The notes beneath the pieces were generated by a model. It was not told the origin of the DNA. It saw nothing but the letters and a program-made list of their open reading frames with translations, and searched no databases. The translations under genes and the position numbers were made by a program. A DNA stretch of 64,000 bases from Blastococcus sp. CT_GayMR19 (GTDB lineage Bacteria > Actinomycetota > Actinomycetes > Mycobacteriales > Geodermatophilaceae), in NCBI RefSeq assembly GCF_004570385.1, contig NZ_SPQL01000011.1, positions 62,001 through 126,000 on the forward strand, in the 5' to 3' direction. Positions 7,669-15,939 of the stretch are shown in pieces (the stretch's first letter is position 1; the number at the start of each line of letters is the position of its first letter).

Positions 7669-8151
7669 TTGCCGACTGCCTCTTTCGTCCGCCTGGCGCC
7701 GGCCGAGTGGGACGACCCCGACGTGCGGCGGCTGGCCGACGCGCAGCAGGCGGAGCTCCGGGCGCGCTACGACGGTGCCGCGGAGCCGGGCACGCCCCCC
7801 TCGGCGGCCGACCTGGCGATCGTGCTGGTGGCGCGGAACGAGGACGGGGCGGCCATCGGCTGCGGGGCGCTCCGCGCGATCGCGGACGGCGTCGGTGAGC
7901 TCAAGCGCATGTACGTCGTGCCGTCGGCGCGCGGGCGGGGCATCGCGAAGGTGGTGCTCGCGGCGCTGGAGGACGACGCCCGGAGCCGCGGCTGGACCAC
8001 GCTCCGCCTGGAGTCCGGTCCCCGGCAGCCCGAGGCGATCGCCCTGTACACGTGGGCGGGCTACCGGCCGACCGAGGCGTTCGGGGCCTATGTCGCCGAC
8101 GCGAACGCCGGGGACTCCCTGTTCTTCGAGCGGGCCCCCCCGGCCCCGTGA
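7669..8151 (+). CDS. GNAT-family N-acetyltransferase
   Basis: 160-aa single GNAT domain. The acetyl-CoA-binding motif is VPSARGRGIAKVVLAALEDDAR (about 83-104), followed by LRLESGPRQPEAIALYTWAGYRP, the usual beta5/alpha4 region. It transfers acetyl from acetyl-CoA to an unidentified amine. The TTG at 7669 is the only start near the domain border and has CGAAGG upstream. It may be co-transcribed with the glutaredoxin-like gene that follows: its stop forms GTGA with an in-frame upstream GTG of that gene. Confidence 0.87.
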   Translation: MPTASFVRLAPAEWDDPDVRRLADAQQAELRARYDGAAEPGTPPSAADLAIVLVARNEDGAAIGCGALRAIADGVGELKRMYVVPSARGRGIAKVVLAALEDDARSRGWTTLRLESGPRQPEAIALYTWAGYRPTEAFGAYVADANAGDSLFFERAPPAP

Positions 8152-8216
8152 ACCGGGCCTTGCGCCTGGCGCCGGTCGGGCCCAGCGTTGAGGTCCGGAC
8201 GGCGCTGGGAGGTTCG

Positions 8217-8456
8217 TTGACCGAAGCCATGACGCTGTACTGGCGACCTGGATGCCCGTTCTCCGCGCGGCTCAAGGTCCGGCTCCGGCTGGCCCGCATC
8301 CCGTTCGATGCGGTCAACATCTGGGAGGACGGTGAGGCGGCCGCGATCGTGCGGTCGGTCAACGACGGCGACGAACTCGTGCCGACCGTGCGCATCGGCG
8401 AGAAGTTCATGAGCAACCCGTCGTTCCGCGACATCCGAGCCGCGATCCGGGGCTGA
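8217..8456 (+). CDS. Glutaredoxin-like (mycoredoxin-type) protein with CPFS active site
   Basis: 79-aa thioredoxin-fold protein: MTLYWRPGCPFSARLKVRL carries a CPFS motif, so a single active-site Cys, followed by LVPTVRIGEKFMSNPSF with the cis-Pro. Mycoredoxins reduce mycothiol mixed disulfides and normally have CxxC; the Ser in place of the second Cys implies a monothiol mechanism or a binding role. TTG 8217 was chosen because GGGAGG precedes it; ATG 8229 is the alternative, and an in-frame GTG at 8148 overlaps the GNAT stop. Confidence 0.8.
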   Translation: MTEAMTLYWRPGCPFSARLKVRLRLARIPFDAVNIWEDGEAAAIVRSVNDGDELVPTVRIGEKFMSNPSFRDIRAAIRG

Positions 8457-8493
8457 GTTCTTCCGGGTCACGTGCACACCCGCGATCTGAGTA

Positions 8494-8523
8494 GCACCGG
8501 CAGGAGTCATCTCCGGCCGGTGC
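8494..8523. terminator. Bidirectional hairpin terminator
   Basis: Perfect 8-bp arms GCACCGGC/GCCGGTGC enclose a second stem GGAG/CTCC with loop TCAT. It lies between the convergent glutaredoxin-like and HNH genes and can serve both. Confidence 0.75.
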
Positions 8524-8532
8524 CACGGGTCG

Positions 8533-9750
8533 TCACGGGCTCTTCCCGCGGATCAGGATCTCCGTGCCGTCCGGCCGGAAGGTGTGCCAGACCGCGGTTC
8601 CGGGGGCGCGGGCGATGCTGAACCGGCCTTCGTGCACGGCGGTGTGGTGTCGCTCGCAGAGCAAGGCGCCGTTGTCGCGGGAGGTCACGCCGCCGAAGGC
8701 CCAGTGAATGACGTGGTGGACGTCGCACCAGGCCGCGGGGGCCCGGCAACCGGCGAACACGCAGTGGACGTCGCGGACCTCGATCGCGCGCCGGATACCG
8801 GCCGACGCGGTGCGCTGCTCGCGTCCGACGTCCAACGGCAGACCGCTGGGACCGGTGACGATCCGGACCACTGAGGCGTCGCAGGCGAGCCGCCGTGCGG
8901 TCTCGGCGGTGATCGGGCCGGCGAAGGGCAGCTCGGCAAAGCCCCGCTCGGCAGACAGCGCCTGCAGGTCCATGCTCACCCGAACCTGCGCCCGCTCGCC
9001 GCGCACCGTCGGCAGAGAACCGCCGGCCAGGGCCTGCCGGCACAGCTCCACCAGGGCATCGCCCTGGCGCTCGGCATGGCTCCGCCGGTCGTCGGCCGGA
9101 CGGTATCCGTTCATCACGGCCTCGAGCGCGGCGTGCACCGTCTCCCCGCCGACCGGGTCGAGGTGCCTGGTCAGGTACACCGGCCCGCCGCTGCTGGACG
9201 CCATCCGCAGCACCCGGGGGAGGCCGGCTGAATCGTCGAGCAGTCCGTCGGGGTCGACTCCGGCTACCCAGCGGCGCGCCGCCTTCGCCGTGTCCTCCGG
9301 GCCCAACACCCGCGCGGCCTCGGTCAGCACCTGGTCGGTGGTGGCCAGATCGATCCCGGCATCGGCCGCCGCCGCGATCCGCGCCGGGGTCACCGCCGCC
9401 GTCACCATCTGCACGTGCGCCGAACCGACCGCACCGGCCGCGTACGCCGCCTGGAGCTCCGGCATCGAAGGAAGCCGGCATGCGGCCCGGACCAGCGCGG
9501 TCGCCTCCGCGCCGGAGAGCCGGCAGTGCGCGGTCAACCAGGTCTTCATCGTGCCCATGCCGTCAGCCGCGTGGACCTGCCGATCACCACCGGCGGCCAC
9601 GCAGCGGGTGAGGACGGCCGACAGGCGGTTGATCGCGACCTGGGTGAGCGGCATGGTCTCGCGGAGTTGCTCGTCCGCGAGATCGGCCGGGTCGAAGTCG
9701 CGCGGGTCGAGTTCCGCGATCTGTTGGAGCACAGAGGTCCACGACGACAC
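8533..9750 (-). CDS. DUF222 / HNH endonuclease-domain protein (13E12-repeat family)
   Basis: About 405 aa: an N-terminal DUF222 helical domain and a C-terminal HNH domain with CVFAGCRAPAAWCDVHHVI, HWAFGGVTSRDNGALLCERHH and HEGRF. Cys-x4-Cys plus HH/His residues are consistent with a zinc-supported HNH nuclease. This family is multicopy in actinobacteria (mycobacterial 13E12 repeats) and its biological role is unsettled; DNA cleavage is inferred. GTG 9750 was chosen because AGGAGG-type sequence precedes it and a promoter/LexA-like site lies at 9781-9796; GTG 9771 is the alternative. Confidence 0.88.
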   Translation of the reverse strand: MSSWTSVLQQIAELDPRDFDPADLADEQLRETMPLTQVAINRLSAVLTRCVAAGGDRQVHAADGMGTMKTWLTAHCRLSGAEATALVRAACRLPSMPELQAAYAAGAVGSAHVQMVTAAVTPARIAAAADAGIDLATTDQVLTEAARVLGPEDTAKAARRWVAGVDPDGLLDDSAGLPRVLRMASSSGGPVYLTRHLDPVGGETVHAALEAVMNGYRPADDRRSHAERQGDALVELCRQALAGGSLPTVRGERAQVRVSMDLQALSAERGFAELPFAGPITAETARRLACDASVVRIVTGPSGLPLDVGREQRTASAGIRRAIEVRDVHCVFAGCRAPAAWCDVHHVIHWAFGGVTSRDNGALLCERHHTAVHEGRFSIARAPGTAVWHTFRPDGTEILIRGKSP

Positions 9751-9780
9751 CGACCTCCTACCTCCGCTCACCGCGATGAC

Positions 9781-9796
9781 TCGAACGTATGAGCGA
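9781..9796 (-). promoter_or_regulatory. Candidate LexA (SOS) box upstream of the HNH gene
   Basis: TCGAAC-N4-GAGCGA matches the actinobacterial SOS consensus TCGAAC-N4-GTTCGA at 10 of 12 defined bases. A wider inverted repeat CGAACGT...ACGTTCG (9782-9788 and 9804-9810) overlaps it. It lies just upstream of the HNH start, where a repressor would block transcription. Some mycobacterial 13E12 genes are LexA-controlled, which makes the placement sensible. Confidence 0.45.
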
Positions 9797-9918
9797 AGAG
9801 TAGACGTTCGCTACGACAGAAATAGCAGGTCAGAGCCCCTGTGGACGGAACTCCGTCATCCACAGCCGAGCAGTTCTGACAGGAGGGATCGACGGCATCG
9901 TCGGGTAGGAGTAGTCGG

Positions 9919-10581
9919 GTGAGTCCAGCCCAGGAGACCGCCCGCGCCGTCCTCGACCGGTACGGCACCACCTACGCCGACGGTGCAGGCATCCGGTTGA
10001 CGGACGAGCCGGCCCCGCTGTTCCAGCTGCTCGTCCTGGCTCAGCTGCTCTCGGCGCGGATCGGGGCGGACATCGCCGTCGCGACCGCGGGGGAGCTGTT
10101 CGCGCGAGGCCGGACCGGCCCGGAGCCGATGCGCGACGCTGCCCGGTCGGGCCTCATCCAGGCCCTCGGCCGCGGCGGGTACCGCCGCTACGACGAACGC
10201 ACCGCGACGCAGCTCCGGGACATGGCACAGCTCGTGCTCGACCGGTACGGCGGCGATCTCCGTCGACTGGGCCAGGAGGCCCACGGCGACGTCGCGACGG
10301 CGGGCCGGCTGCTGCAGGAGGTCAAGGGCATCGGCCCGACCGGCGCGGCGGTGTTCCTCCGTGAGGTGCAGGCCGTCTGGCCGTGGGTCCGCCCGTACCT
10401 GGACGACCGTGCCCGCGCCGGGGCACGGCGGGTGGGCCTCCCCGACGACGGCGAGGATCTCGCCGCGCTGGTCCCGGACCACGATCTCGCCCGTTTCGCC
10501 GCCGGCCTCGTGCGCATCTCGCTGCTGCCCGCTCGCGCCGAGCCGCTGGAGACCCAGCAGCCCGCGGCTGTGATGGAGTGA
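9919..10581 (+). CDS. HhH-GPD (endonuclease III-like) protein without Fe-S cluster
   Basis: 220-aa helical protein resembling the endonuclease III fold. LFQLLVLAQLLSARIGADIA matches the N-terminal helices, and VKGIGPTGAAVFLREVQ is the helix-hairpin-helix motif. The catalytic Lys of the classical GVGRKTA motif is absent (GIGPTGA), and there is no C-terminal 4Cys iron-sulfur cluster. It is therefore probably a divergent DNA-binding or lyase-poor relative rather than a standard Nth. GTG 9919 has AGGAG upstream. It is divergent from the HNH gene. Confidence 0.78.
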   Translation: MSPAQETARAVLDRYGTTYADGAGIRLTDEPAPLFQLLVLAQLLSARIGADIAVATAGELFARGRTGPEPMRDAARSGLIQALGRGGYRRYDERTATQLRDMAQLVLDRYGGDLRRLGQEAHGDVATAGRLLQEVKGIGPTGAAVFLREVQAVWPWVRPYLDDRARAGARRVGLPDDGEDLAALVPDHDLARFAAGLVRISLLPARAEPLETQQPAAVME

Positions 10582-10610
10582 CCGGCAGCGCCCCGACCCG
10601 AGGAGGACCC

Positions 10611-11537
10611 ATGACGGCATGGCCGGCCACCGAGCCCACCGAGGTGGTGCTGCGAGCCGGGGACGCCCGGCTGGCGCTCGACCTCCGCGGCGGCGGACTG
10701 CGCCGCCTCGTCGTCGGCGACTGGGACGTTCTGGACGGCTACCCCGCGGGCGCCGTGGCCGGTGGCTCCCGCGGTGCGGTCCTCCTGCCCTGGCCCAACC
10801 GCGTCCGGCACGGCCGCTGGGCGTGGCAGGGCCGCGAGCTGCAGCTCGACATCCGATCCACCGATCAGCCGCACGCCCTGCACGGGCTGGTCGCCTGGCA
10901 GTCCTGGGCCGCTCTGGAGCAGACAGCCGATCGGACCACGGTCGGCCTCACCCTGGAGCCCCGCCCGGGCTATCCCTTCCGGCTCGCGGCGGCCGTCGAC
11001 TACACGCTCGCGCCGGACCGGCTCGCGGTGACCGTGCGGGTCCGCAACGCCGGGTCCGAGCCGGCGCCGGTCGCCGTCGGCATGCATCCGTACCTGCACG
11101 TGGGGGCCGCGGAGGACGGCGGGATCTCCGCGGCCGAGCTGCACGTCGGCGCACGGACGACCCTGGAGACGGACGGCGGCCTGCCGACGGGCCAGCGGCA
11201 CCGGTTCCACGGGGACGTCGGCCGGATCGGGCACCGCGCCTTCGACACCCCGCTGACCGACCTCGAGCGGGACGACGACGGCTGGGCCCGGGTACGGCTG
11301 CGCGGCCCGGCCGGGGAGCTCGAGCTGGCCGTCGACGAGCAGTGGTCGTGGCTGCAGATCTACAGCGGTGACCAGTTCCCCGAAGGCCAGCACCGCCGCA
11401 GCCTGGCCGTCGAGCCGATGACGTCCCCTCCGAACGCGCTGGCCGACCACGTCGACCTCGTCGTCCTGGAACCGGGCGGGGAGTGGTCCGGCACCTGGAC
11501 GCTCGCCTGGACACCTACGCCGACCCGGCGGCACTGA
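10611..11537 (+). CDS. Aldose 1-epimerase family protein
   Basis: 308-aa galactose mutarotase-like beta-sandwich enzyme. Recognisable segments are LLPWPNRVRHGRWAWQG, HALHGLVAWQSW, GMHPYLHVG and VEPMTSPPNAL, which hold the conserved His and Glu acting as acid and base in sugar C1 mutarotation. The substrate is unknown. The ATG at 10611 is preceded by a perfect AGGAGG; an in-frame GTG at 10578 overlaps the previous stop. It is probably in one transcript with the HhH, MOSC and S4 genes. Confidence 0.9.
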   Translation: MTAWPATEPTEVVLRAGDARLALDLRGGGLRRLVVGDWDVLDGYPAGAVAGGSRGAVLLPWPNRVRHGRWAWQGRELQLDIRSTDQPHALHGLVAWQSWAALEQTADRTTVGLTLEPRPGYPFRLAAAVDYTLAPDRLAVTVRVRNAGSEPAPVAVGMHPYLHVGAAEDGGISAAELHVGARTTLETDGGLPTGQRHRFHGDVGRIGHRAFDTPLTDLERDDDGWARVRLRGPAGELELAVDEQWSWLQIYSGDQFPEGQHRRSLAVEPMTSPPNALADHVDLVVLEPGGEWSGTWTLAWTPTPTRRH

Positions 11538-11538
11538 C

Positions 11539-12258
11539 GTGCGGGTCGTCGAGCTGTGGCGTTTCCCGGTGAAGTCGCTGCAGGGCGAGCGGCTGGACGC
11601 CGCCGAGCTGGGCCCGGGCGGCATCACCGGCGACCGGCAGTGGGCGCTGTTCGACGTCGCCAGCGGCTTCGGGCTCACTGCACGCCGGGAGCCGGACCTC
11701 CTCTTCGCGGCCGCCCGGACACGGCCGGACGGCGGCGTCGAGATCGTGCTGCCCGACGGCACCGTGACCGCCGACGACGCCGCGCTCTCCGCCTGGCTCG
11801 GCCGCCCGGTGGCGCTCCGGTCGGCGGCCGAGGTCACCGAACGACGTCGCTACGAGAGCCCGGACGACGACCTGGCCGAGGCGCCCAAGCGCTGGCACGA
11901 CTGGGAGGGCGCCGCCGGCGGTGCGTTCCACGACAACGCGGACGGCCGGCTCTCGCTGGTCTCCACCGGCACGCTCGGCAGCTGGGACCGCCGGCGGTTC
12001 CGGTCCAACGTCGTGCTGGAGGGCGCCGGGGAGGACGAACTGCTCGGCGCCCGGCTGCGGCTGGGCGGTGCCACCATCGTCGTCGGCACGCCCATCCCCC
12101 GCTGCGTCATGGTCACCCGCCCCCAGCCGGGCGGGATCGGCCGGGACACCGGCGTGCTGAAGACGATCCACCGCGAGCGCGGCGGCGACCTCGCGATCGC
12201 GGCACGGGTCCTCGAGCCGGGCACCGTGCGCACCGGCGACGTCCTCGAGCCGGCCTGA
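11539..12258 (+). CDS. MOSC-domain protein
   Basis: 239-aa protein with the MOSC N-terminal beta-barrel (MRVVELWRFPVKSLQGERL) and the MOSC domain ending in TPIPRCVMVTRPQPGG, where the conserved Cys can bind molybdenum cofactor or carry sulfur. It resembles the YcbX/mARC group that reduces N-hydroxylated compounds. The GTG at 11539 lies one base after the upstream stop, so translation is probably coupled to the epimerase gene. Confidence 0.88.
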   Translation: MRVVELWRFPVKSLQGERLDAAELGPGGITGDRQWALFDVASGFGLTARREPDLLFAAARTRPDGGVEIVLPDGTVTADDAALSAWLGRPVALRSAAEVTERRRYESPDDDLAEAPKRWHDWEGAAGGAFHDNADGRLSLVSTGTLGSWDRRRFRSNVVLEGAGEDELLGARLRLGGATIVVGTPIPRCVMVTRPQPGGIGRDTGVLKTIHRERGGDLAIAARVLEPGTVRTGDVLEPA

Positions 12259-12272
12259 CGGACACTGGCCGC

Positions 12273-12488
12273 GTGCGCACCGTCGATCTCCGCTCCGGCG
12301 AGGACACCATCCGGCTCGGTCAGCTGCTCAAACTGGTCGACGCCGTCCCGACCGGCGCCCAGGTGAAGGACGTCCTGCTCGCCGGCGCGGTCCGGGTCAA
12401 CGGCGAGCCGGAGGAGCGGCGAGGGCGCCAGCTCCACCGCGGGGACGTCGTGGCCGTCGAGGGCATGGAGGACGTCCGGATCGGCTAG
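12273..12488 (+). CDS. Small S4 RNA-binding domain protein
   Basis: 71-aa protein made of one S4-like domain: IRLGQLLKLVDAVPTGAQVK, AGAVRVNGEPEERRGRQL and GDVVAVEG. It matches the YbcJ/YlmH-like short S4 proteins that bind structured RNA, often rRNA. GTG 12273 is 15 bases after the MOSC gene, indicating the same transcript. Confidence 0.87.
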   Translation: MRTVDLRSGEDTIRLGQLLKLVDAVPTGAQVKDVLLAGAVRVNGEPEERRGRQLHRGDVVAVEGMEDVRIG

Positions 12489-12566
12489 TGCGGGACGGCG
12501 GGTTCCACGTGGAACGCGGGCAGCGGAGCCCTCTGTCAGGCTGGCGGACGCTCCGAGTGCGAAGGG

Positions 12567-14018
12567 ATGGTCGTGGTCGAATCCGTGCGTCCCCCGATCC
12601 GGGTGCCTCGCTGGCCGTCGGCCGCCGACGCCGAGCCCGATTTCGCCGCCATCCGTGCCGAGTTCGAGGTGCCGGAGGAGTTCCCGGCGGACGCGCTGGC
12701 GGAGGCGTTGCGGCTCGCGACCCAGCCACCGCTGCCCGAGTTCGACGCCACCGACGTCCCCCTGGTCACCCTGGACCCGGTCGGCAGCCGGGACCTGGAC
12801 CAGGCCGTGCACCTGGCTGCCCGGGGGAGCGGTTACCGGGTCACCTACGCGATCGCCGACGTCGGAGCCTTCGTCCGGCTCGGCAGCGCCCTCGACCGCG
12901 AGGCCCGGCGCCGCGGGCAGACGCTCTACAGCCCCGACCGGCGGACCCCGCTCCACCCGCCCGAGCTCAGCGAAGGGGCGGCCAGCCTGCTCCCCGACGG
13001 GGTCCGGCCGGCCGCTGTCTGGACCATCGACCTGGACGCCGACGGCGAACCGGTCGAGGTCCGGGTGCACCGGGGCCGCGTGCGCAGCCGCGCGCAGCTG
13101 GACTATCCCGCCGTCCAGGCGCAGGCCGATGCCGGCACCCTGCCCGAGCCGCTGGCCCTGCTGCCCCGGATCGGCGCCCTGCTGCAGGAGCGGGCGGCCG
13201 AACGCGGCGCGATCGAGCTCGGCACCCCCGACCAGGAGGTGCGGGCGACGGCGGACGGCAGCTGGACCGTCGTCTTCCGCGGCGACCTGCCCGTCGAGGC
13301 GTGGAACGCGCAGATCTCCCTGCTCACGGGCCGGTGCGCGGCGGCGCTCATGATCGACGGCCGCGTCGGCGTCCTGCGCACGCTTCCACCGCCGAGGCCG
13401 GAGGACGTCGAGCGGCTGCGCCTCCTGGCGCCGGCACTCGGGGTCGTCTGGCCGGACGGCGCCTCCCCCGGGACGGTGATCTCCGGCCTGGACCCGAGCG
13501 AGCCCGGCGCGGCGGCGTTCCTCGACGAGGCGGGCATCCTGCTCCGCGGGGCCGCCTACACCCCGTTCGACGGCACGCCACCGCAGCAGCCCGGGCACGG
13601 CGGCGTCGGCGCCCCGTACGCGCACGTCACTGCCCCGCTGCGCCGGCTGGTCGACCGGTTCGGCACCGAGGTGTGCCTGGCGCTGGCCGCGGGGTCCGAG
13701 CCGGCAGCCGACCTGCGGGCGGCGCTGCCGGAGCTCCCCGCGCTCATGGCGGCGTCCGACCGGCGGACCCGGGAGGTCGAGCGCGCCGTCCTCGATGCGA
13801 CCGAGGCCTGGTTGCTGCGCGGCCGGGAAGGCGAGATCTTCGCGGCGGTGGTGGTCGACGCCGAGGACGGTCGCGGCACCGTCGTCCTCGACGGCCACGC
13901 CGTCCGCGGCCGCTGTACCGGGGAGGGGCTGACGCCGGGCACCCGCGTGCAGGTCCGGCTGGAGGAGGCCGACGTCGCGGGCCGCACGGTGCGGTTCAGC
14001 CTGGCGGGCGCCCCGTGA
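12567..14018 (+). CDS. RNB-domain ribonuclease (RNase II family)
   Basis: 483-aa exoribonuclease-like protein. The RNB catalytic segment contains TLDPVGSRDLDQAVHL, with the metal-binding Asp residues, and YAIADVGAFV. Later come YSPDRRTPLHPPELSEGAASLLPDG and YAHVTAPLRRLVDRFG. It lacks recognisable cold-shock and S1 RNA-binding domains, so it is the short actinobacterial form. It is expected to degrade single-stranded RNA 3' to 5'. Its stop overlaps the following aminotransferase start by four bases. Confidence 0.92.
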   Translation: MVVVESVRPPIRVPRWPSAADAEPDFAAIRAEFEVPEEFPADALAEALRLATQPPLPEFDATDVPLVTLDPVGSRDLDQAVHLAARGSGYRVTYAIADVGAFVRLGSALDREARRRGQTLYSPDRRTPLHPPELSEGAASLLPDGVRPAAVWTIDLDADGEPVEVRVHRGRVRSRAQLDYPAVQAQADAGTLPEPLALLPRIGALLQERAAERGAIELGTPDQEVRATADGSWTVVFRGDLPVEAWNAQISLLTGRCAAALMIDGRVGVLRTLPPPRPEDVERLRLLAPALGVVWPDGASPGTVISGLDPSEPGAAAFLDEAGILLRGAAYTPFDGTPPQQPGHGGVGAPYAHVTAPLRRLVDRFGTEVCLALAAGSEPAADLRAALPELPALMAASDRRTREVERAVLDATEAWLLRGREGEIFAAVVVDAEDGRGTVVLDGHAVRGRCTGEGLTPGTRVQVRLEEADVAGRTVRFSLAGAP

Positions 14019-15202
14019 CCAGGGCACCCCACCTCACGGCCCGGCTCCAGGGCTTCGGGACGACGGTGTTCGCCGAGATGAGCGCGCTCGCGGTGGCCAC
14101 CGGCTCGGTCAACCTCGGGCAGGGGTTCCCCGACTACCCCGGTCCCCCCGAGGTCCTCGACGTGGCTCGGGCCGCGATCGGCACCGCCGCCGACCAGTAC
14201 CCACCCGGGCCGGGCACCCTCGAGCTGCGCCAGGCGATCGCCGACCACGCCCGGCGCTTCCGGGGCCTGGCCTACGACCCCGCGGACGAGGTCCTCGTCA
14301 CCGCGGGTGCCACCGAGGCCCTGTCCGGCGCCCTGCTCGCGCTGCTGGACACCGGCGACGAGGTCGTGGTGTTCGAGCCCATGTACGACTGCTATGCGGC
14401 AGGCATCGCGATGGCCGGCGGTGTGGCCCGGCCCGTCCCCCTCCGCCCGCCGGCCGACGGCGGCGGCCGCTGGACGTTCGACCCCGCCGAGCTCCGGGCC
14501 GCCATCACGCCTCGCACGAAGGTGCTGCTCGTCAACACCCCGCACAACCCCACCGGCAAGGTCTTCACCCCCGAGGAGCTCGTCGTCCTCGCCGTGCACG
14601 CGATCGAGAACGACCTGCTGGTGCTCACCGACGAGGTCTACGAGCACCTGGTCTTCGACGGCGCCCGGCACATCTCGATCGCCACGCTGCCGGGCATGCG
14701 GGAGCGGACCCTGGTCGTCGGCAGCGCGGGCAAGACCTTCAACGTCACGGGCTGGAAGATCGGCTGGATCTGCGGCCCGGCACCGCTGGTCGCCGCCGTC
14801 CGCACGGCCAAGCAGTTCCTCACCTACGTCAGCGGCGGGCCGTTCCAGCCGGCGGTCGCGGCGGGGCTGCGGCTGCCGGACACCTACTTCACCGCGGCCG
14901 CGAAGGACCTCGAGTACCGCCGCGACGTGCTGGTCGAAGGTCTCCGGGACGCCGGACTGCCGGTGATCGGCCCGGAGGCGACCTACTTCGCCACCGTGGA
15001 CGTCCGCGGCGTCCAGCCCGACGGCGACGGTCTGGCGTTCTGCCGCGCACTGCCCGAGCGCGCCGGGGTGGTCGCCGTCCCGAGCGGGGTGTTCTACGCC
15101 GCCGAGCACGCGCACCTCGGCAGGCACCTGGTGCGCTTCGCCTTCTGCAAGAGCGACGCCGTGCTCGGGGAAGCGGTCGAACGGTTGAGGCGCCTGGCCT
15201 GA
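14015..15202 (+). CDS. PLP-dependent class I/II aminotransferase
   Basis: 395-aa fold-type I aminotransferase. The N-terminus has VNLGQGFPDYPGPPEVLD; NTPHNPTGKVF is the substrate/PLP loop, DEVYEHLVF includes the PLP-ring Asp and Tyr, and GSAGKTFNVTGWKIGW contains the Schiff-base Lys. The C-terminal Arg is in HLVRFAFCK. It resembles the actinobacterial DapC/ketoglutaramate-type group; the amino donor and acceptor are not certain. GTG 14015 overlaps the ribonuclease stop as GTGA. Confidence 0.92.
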   Translation: MTRAPHLTARLQGFGTTVFAEMSALAVATGSVNLGQGFPDYPGPPEVLDVARAAIGTAADQYPPGPGTLELRQAIADHARRFRGLAYDPADEVLVTAGATEALSGALLALLDTGDEVVVFEPMYDCYAAGIAMAGGVARPVPLRPPADGGGRWTFDPAELRAAITPRTKVLLVNTPHNPTGKVFTPEELVVLAVHAIENDLLVLTDEVYEHLVFDGARHISIATLPGMRERTLVVGSAGKTFNVTGWKIGWICGPAPLVAAVRTAKQFLTYVSGGPFQPAVAAGLRLPDTYFTAAAKDLEYRRDVLVEGLRDAGLPVIGPEATYFATVDVRGVQPDGDGLAFCRALPERAGVVAVPSGVFYAAEHAHLGRHLVRFAFCKSDAVLGEAVERLRRLA

Positions 15203-15309
15203 TCCGGCCGTGTCAATGGTGGCGAGGCTCTCCCGTACCGGAATCAACCCGGACGGGTGAGTTGGCTGTAGCGACTCAAGTGACCGGCGCTGTCGCCCGA
15301 TAGGAGGGC

Positions 15310-15939
15310 ATGAGCAGCAGCGATCCGCGAGTCCCGGTGGCCGGGCGCCGCCATGGCGGCCGCTCGCTCAACAGTCTCGCCATCCAGCTGTCGGCCTTCG
15401 CGCTGACCTTCATCCTGATCGCCCTCCTCGTCGTCACCTCGTCGCGCGCCGCGTTCGTGGCGCAGAACGACAACTCGACCAACCAGGTCACCAGCGCGGC
15501 GATCGCGCTCACCGACACCGACGCCGGCACGGCGATGTTCAACGGCGTCACCAACCTCATGCCGGGCGCCCCCGTCGAGCGGTGCATCGACGTCACCTAC
15601 ACCGGCACCGTGGACCCGACGGCGGTGCTGCTCTATGCCAGCGCGGCGCCCACCGGGACCCTCACGCCCTATCTCAACCTGACGGTCCAGATGGGCACCG
15701 ACAACACCCCCGTCTTCGGCGACTGCACGGGATTCACCTCCGGTTCAACCGTGTACTCCGGGACCCTGAGCAACTTCGCCACCACCCACGCCGGCCATGC
15801 CACCGGCGCGACCACCTGGAACCCGATCGGCAGCCCCGAGACCCGCACCTTCCGGTTCGAGATCTCGGTACAGGACAACACCGCGGCCGCCGGCAAGACC
15901 TCGACCTTTGGTTTCTCGTGGGAAACGCGCACCAGCTGA
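15310..15939 (+). CDS. TasA/camelysin-like secreted protein 1
   Basis: 209-aa exported protein. After a basic head (GRRHGGRSLNSL), a hydrophobic segment AIQLSAFALTFILIALLVV ends in SSRAAFVAQNDN, the AAF-type junction typical of SipW-cleaved substrates. The mature domain is Thr/Ser-rich and all-beta in pattern: TDTDAGTAMFNG, PVERCIDVTYTG, LTPYLNLTVQMGT and FRFEISVQDNTAAAGKTSTFGFSW, with two Cys that could form a disulfide. The ATG at 15310 has AGGAGG upstream. It is followed by an overlapping SipW-type peptidase. Assignment to TasA/camelysin is by pattern and context. Confidence 0.78.
   Translation: MSSSDPRVPVAGRRHGGRSLNSLAIQLSAFALTFILIALLVVTSSRAAFVAQNDNSTNQVTSAAIALTDTDAGTAMFNGVTNLMPGAPVERCIDVTYTGTVDPTAVLLYASAAPTGTLTPYLNLTVQMGTDNTPVFGDCTGFTSGSTVYSGTLSNFATTHAGHATGATTWNPIGSPETRTFRFEISVQDNTAAAGKTSTFGFSWETRTS

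Noticed and set aside
8148-8216. GTG 8148 as the start of the glutaredoxin-like gene
   Set aside because: It overlaps the GNAT stop neatly, but the added 23 residues have no thioredoxin-fold similarity and a better ribosome-binding site lies before TTG 8217; it is kept as an alternative only.
12488-15202. A 904-codon plus-strand frame that would fuse a protein to the aminotransferase
   Set aside because: The first ~500 codons are a shadow of the RNB ribonuclease in another frame; the aminotransferase starts at GTG 14015.
15582-15917. Longer N-terminus for the SipW-type peptidase
   Set aside because: The in-frame upstream sequence is a His/Arg-rich shadow of the TasA-like gene; GTG 15918 gives a normal signal peptidase start.
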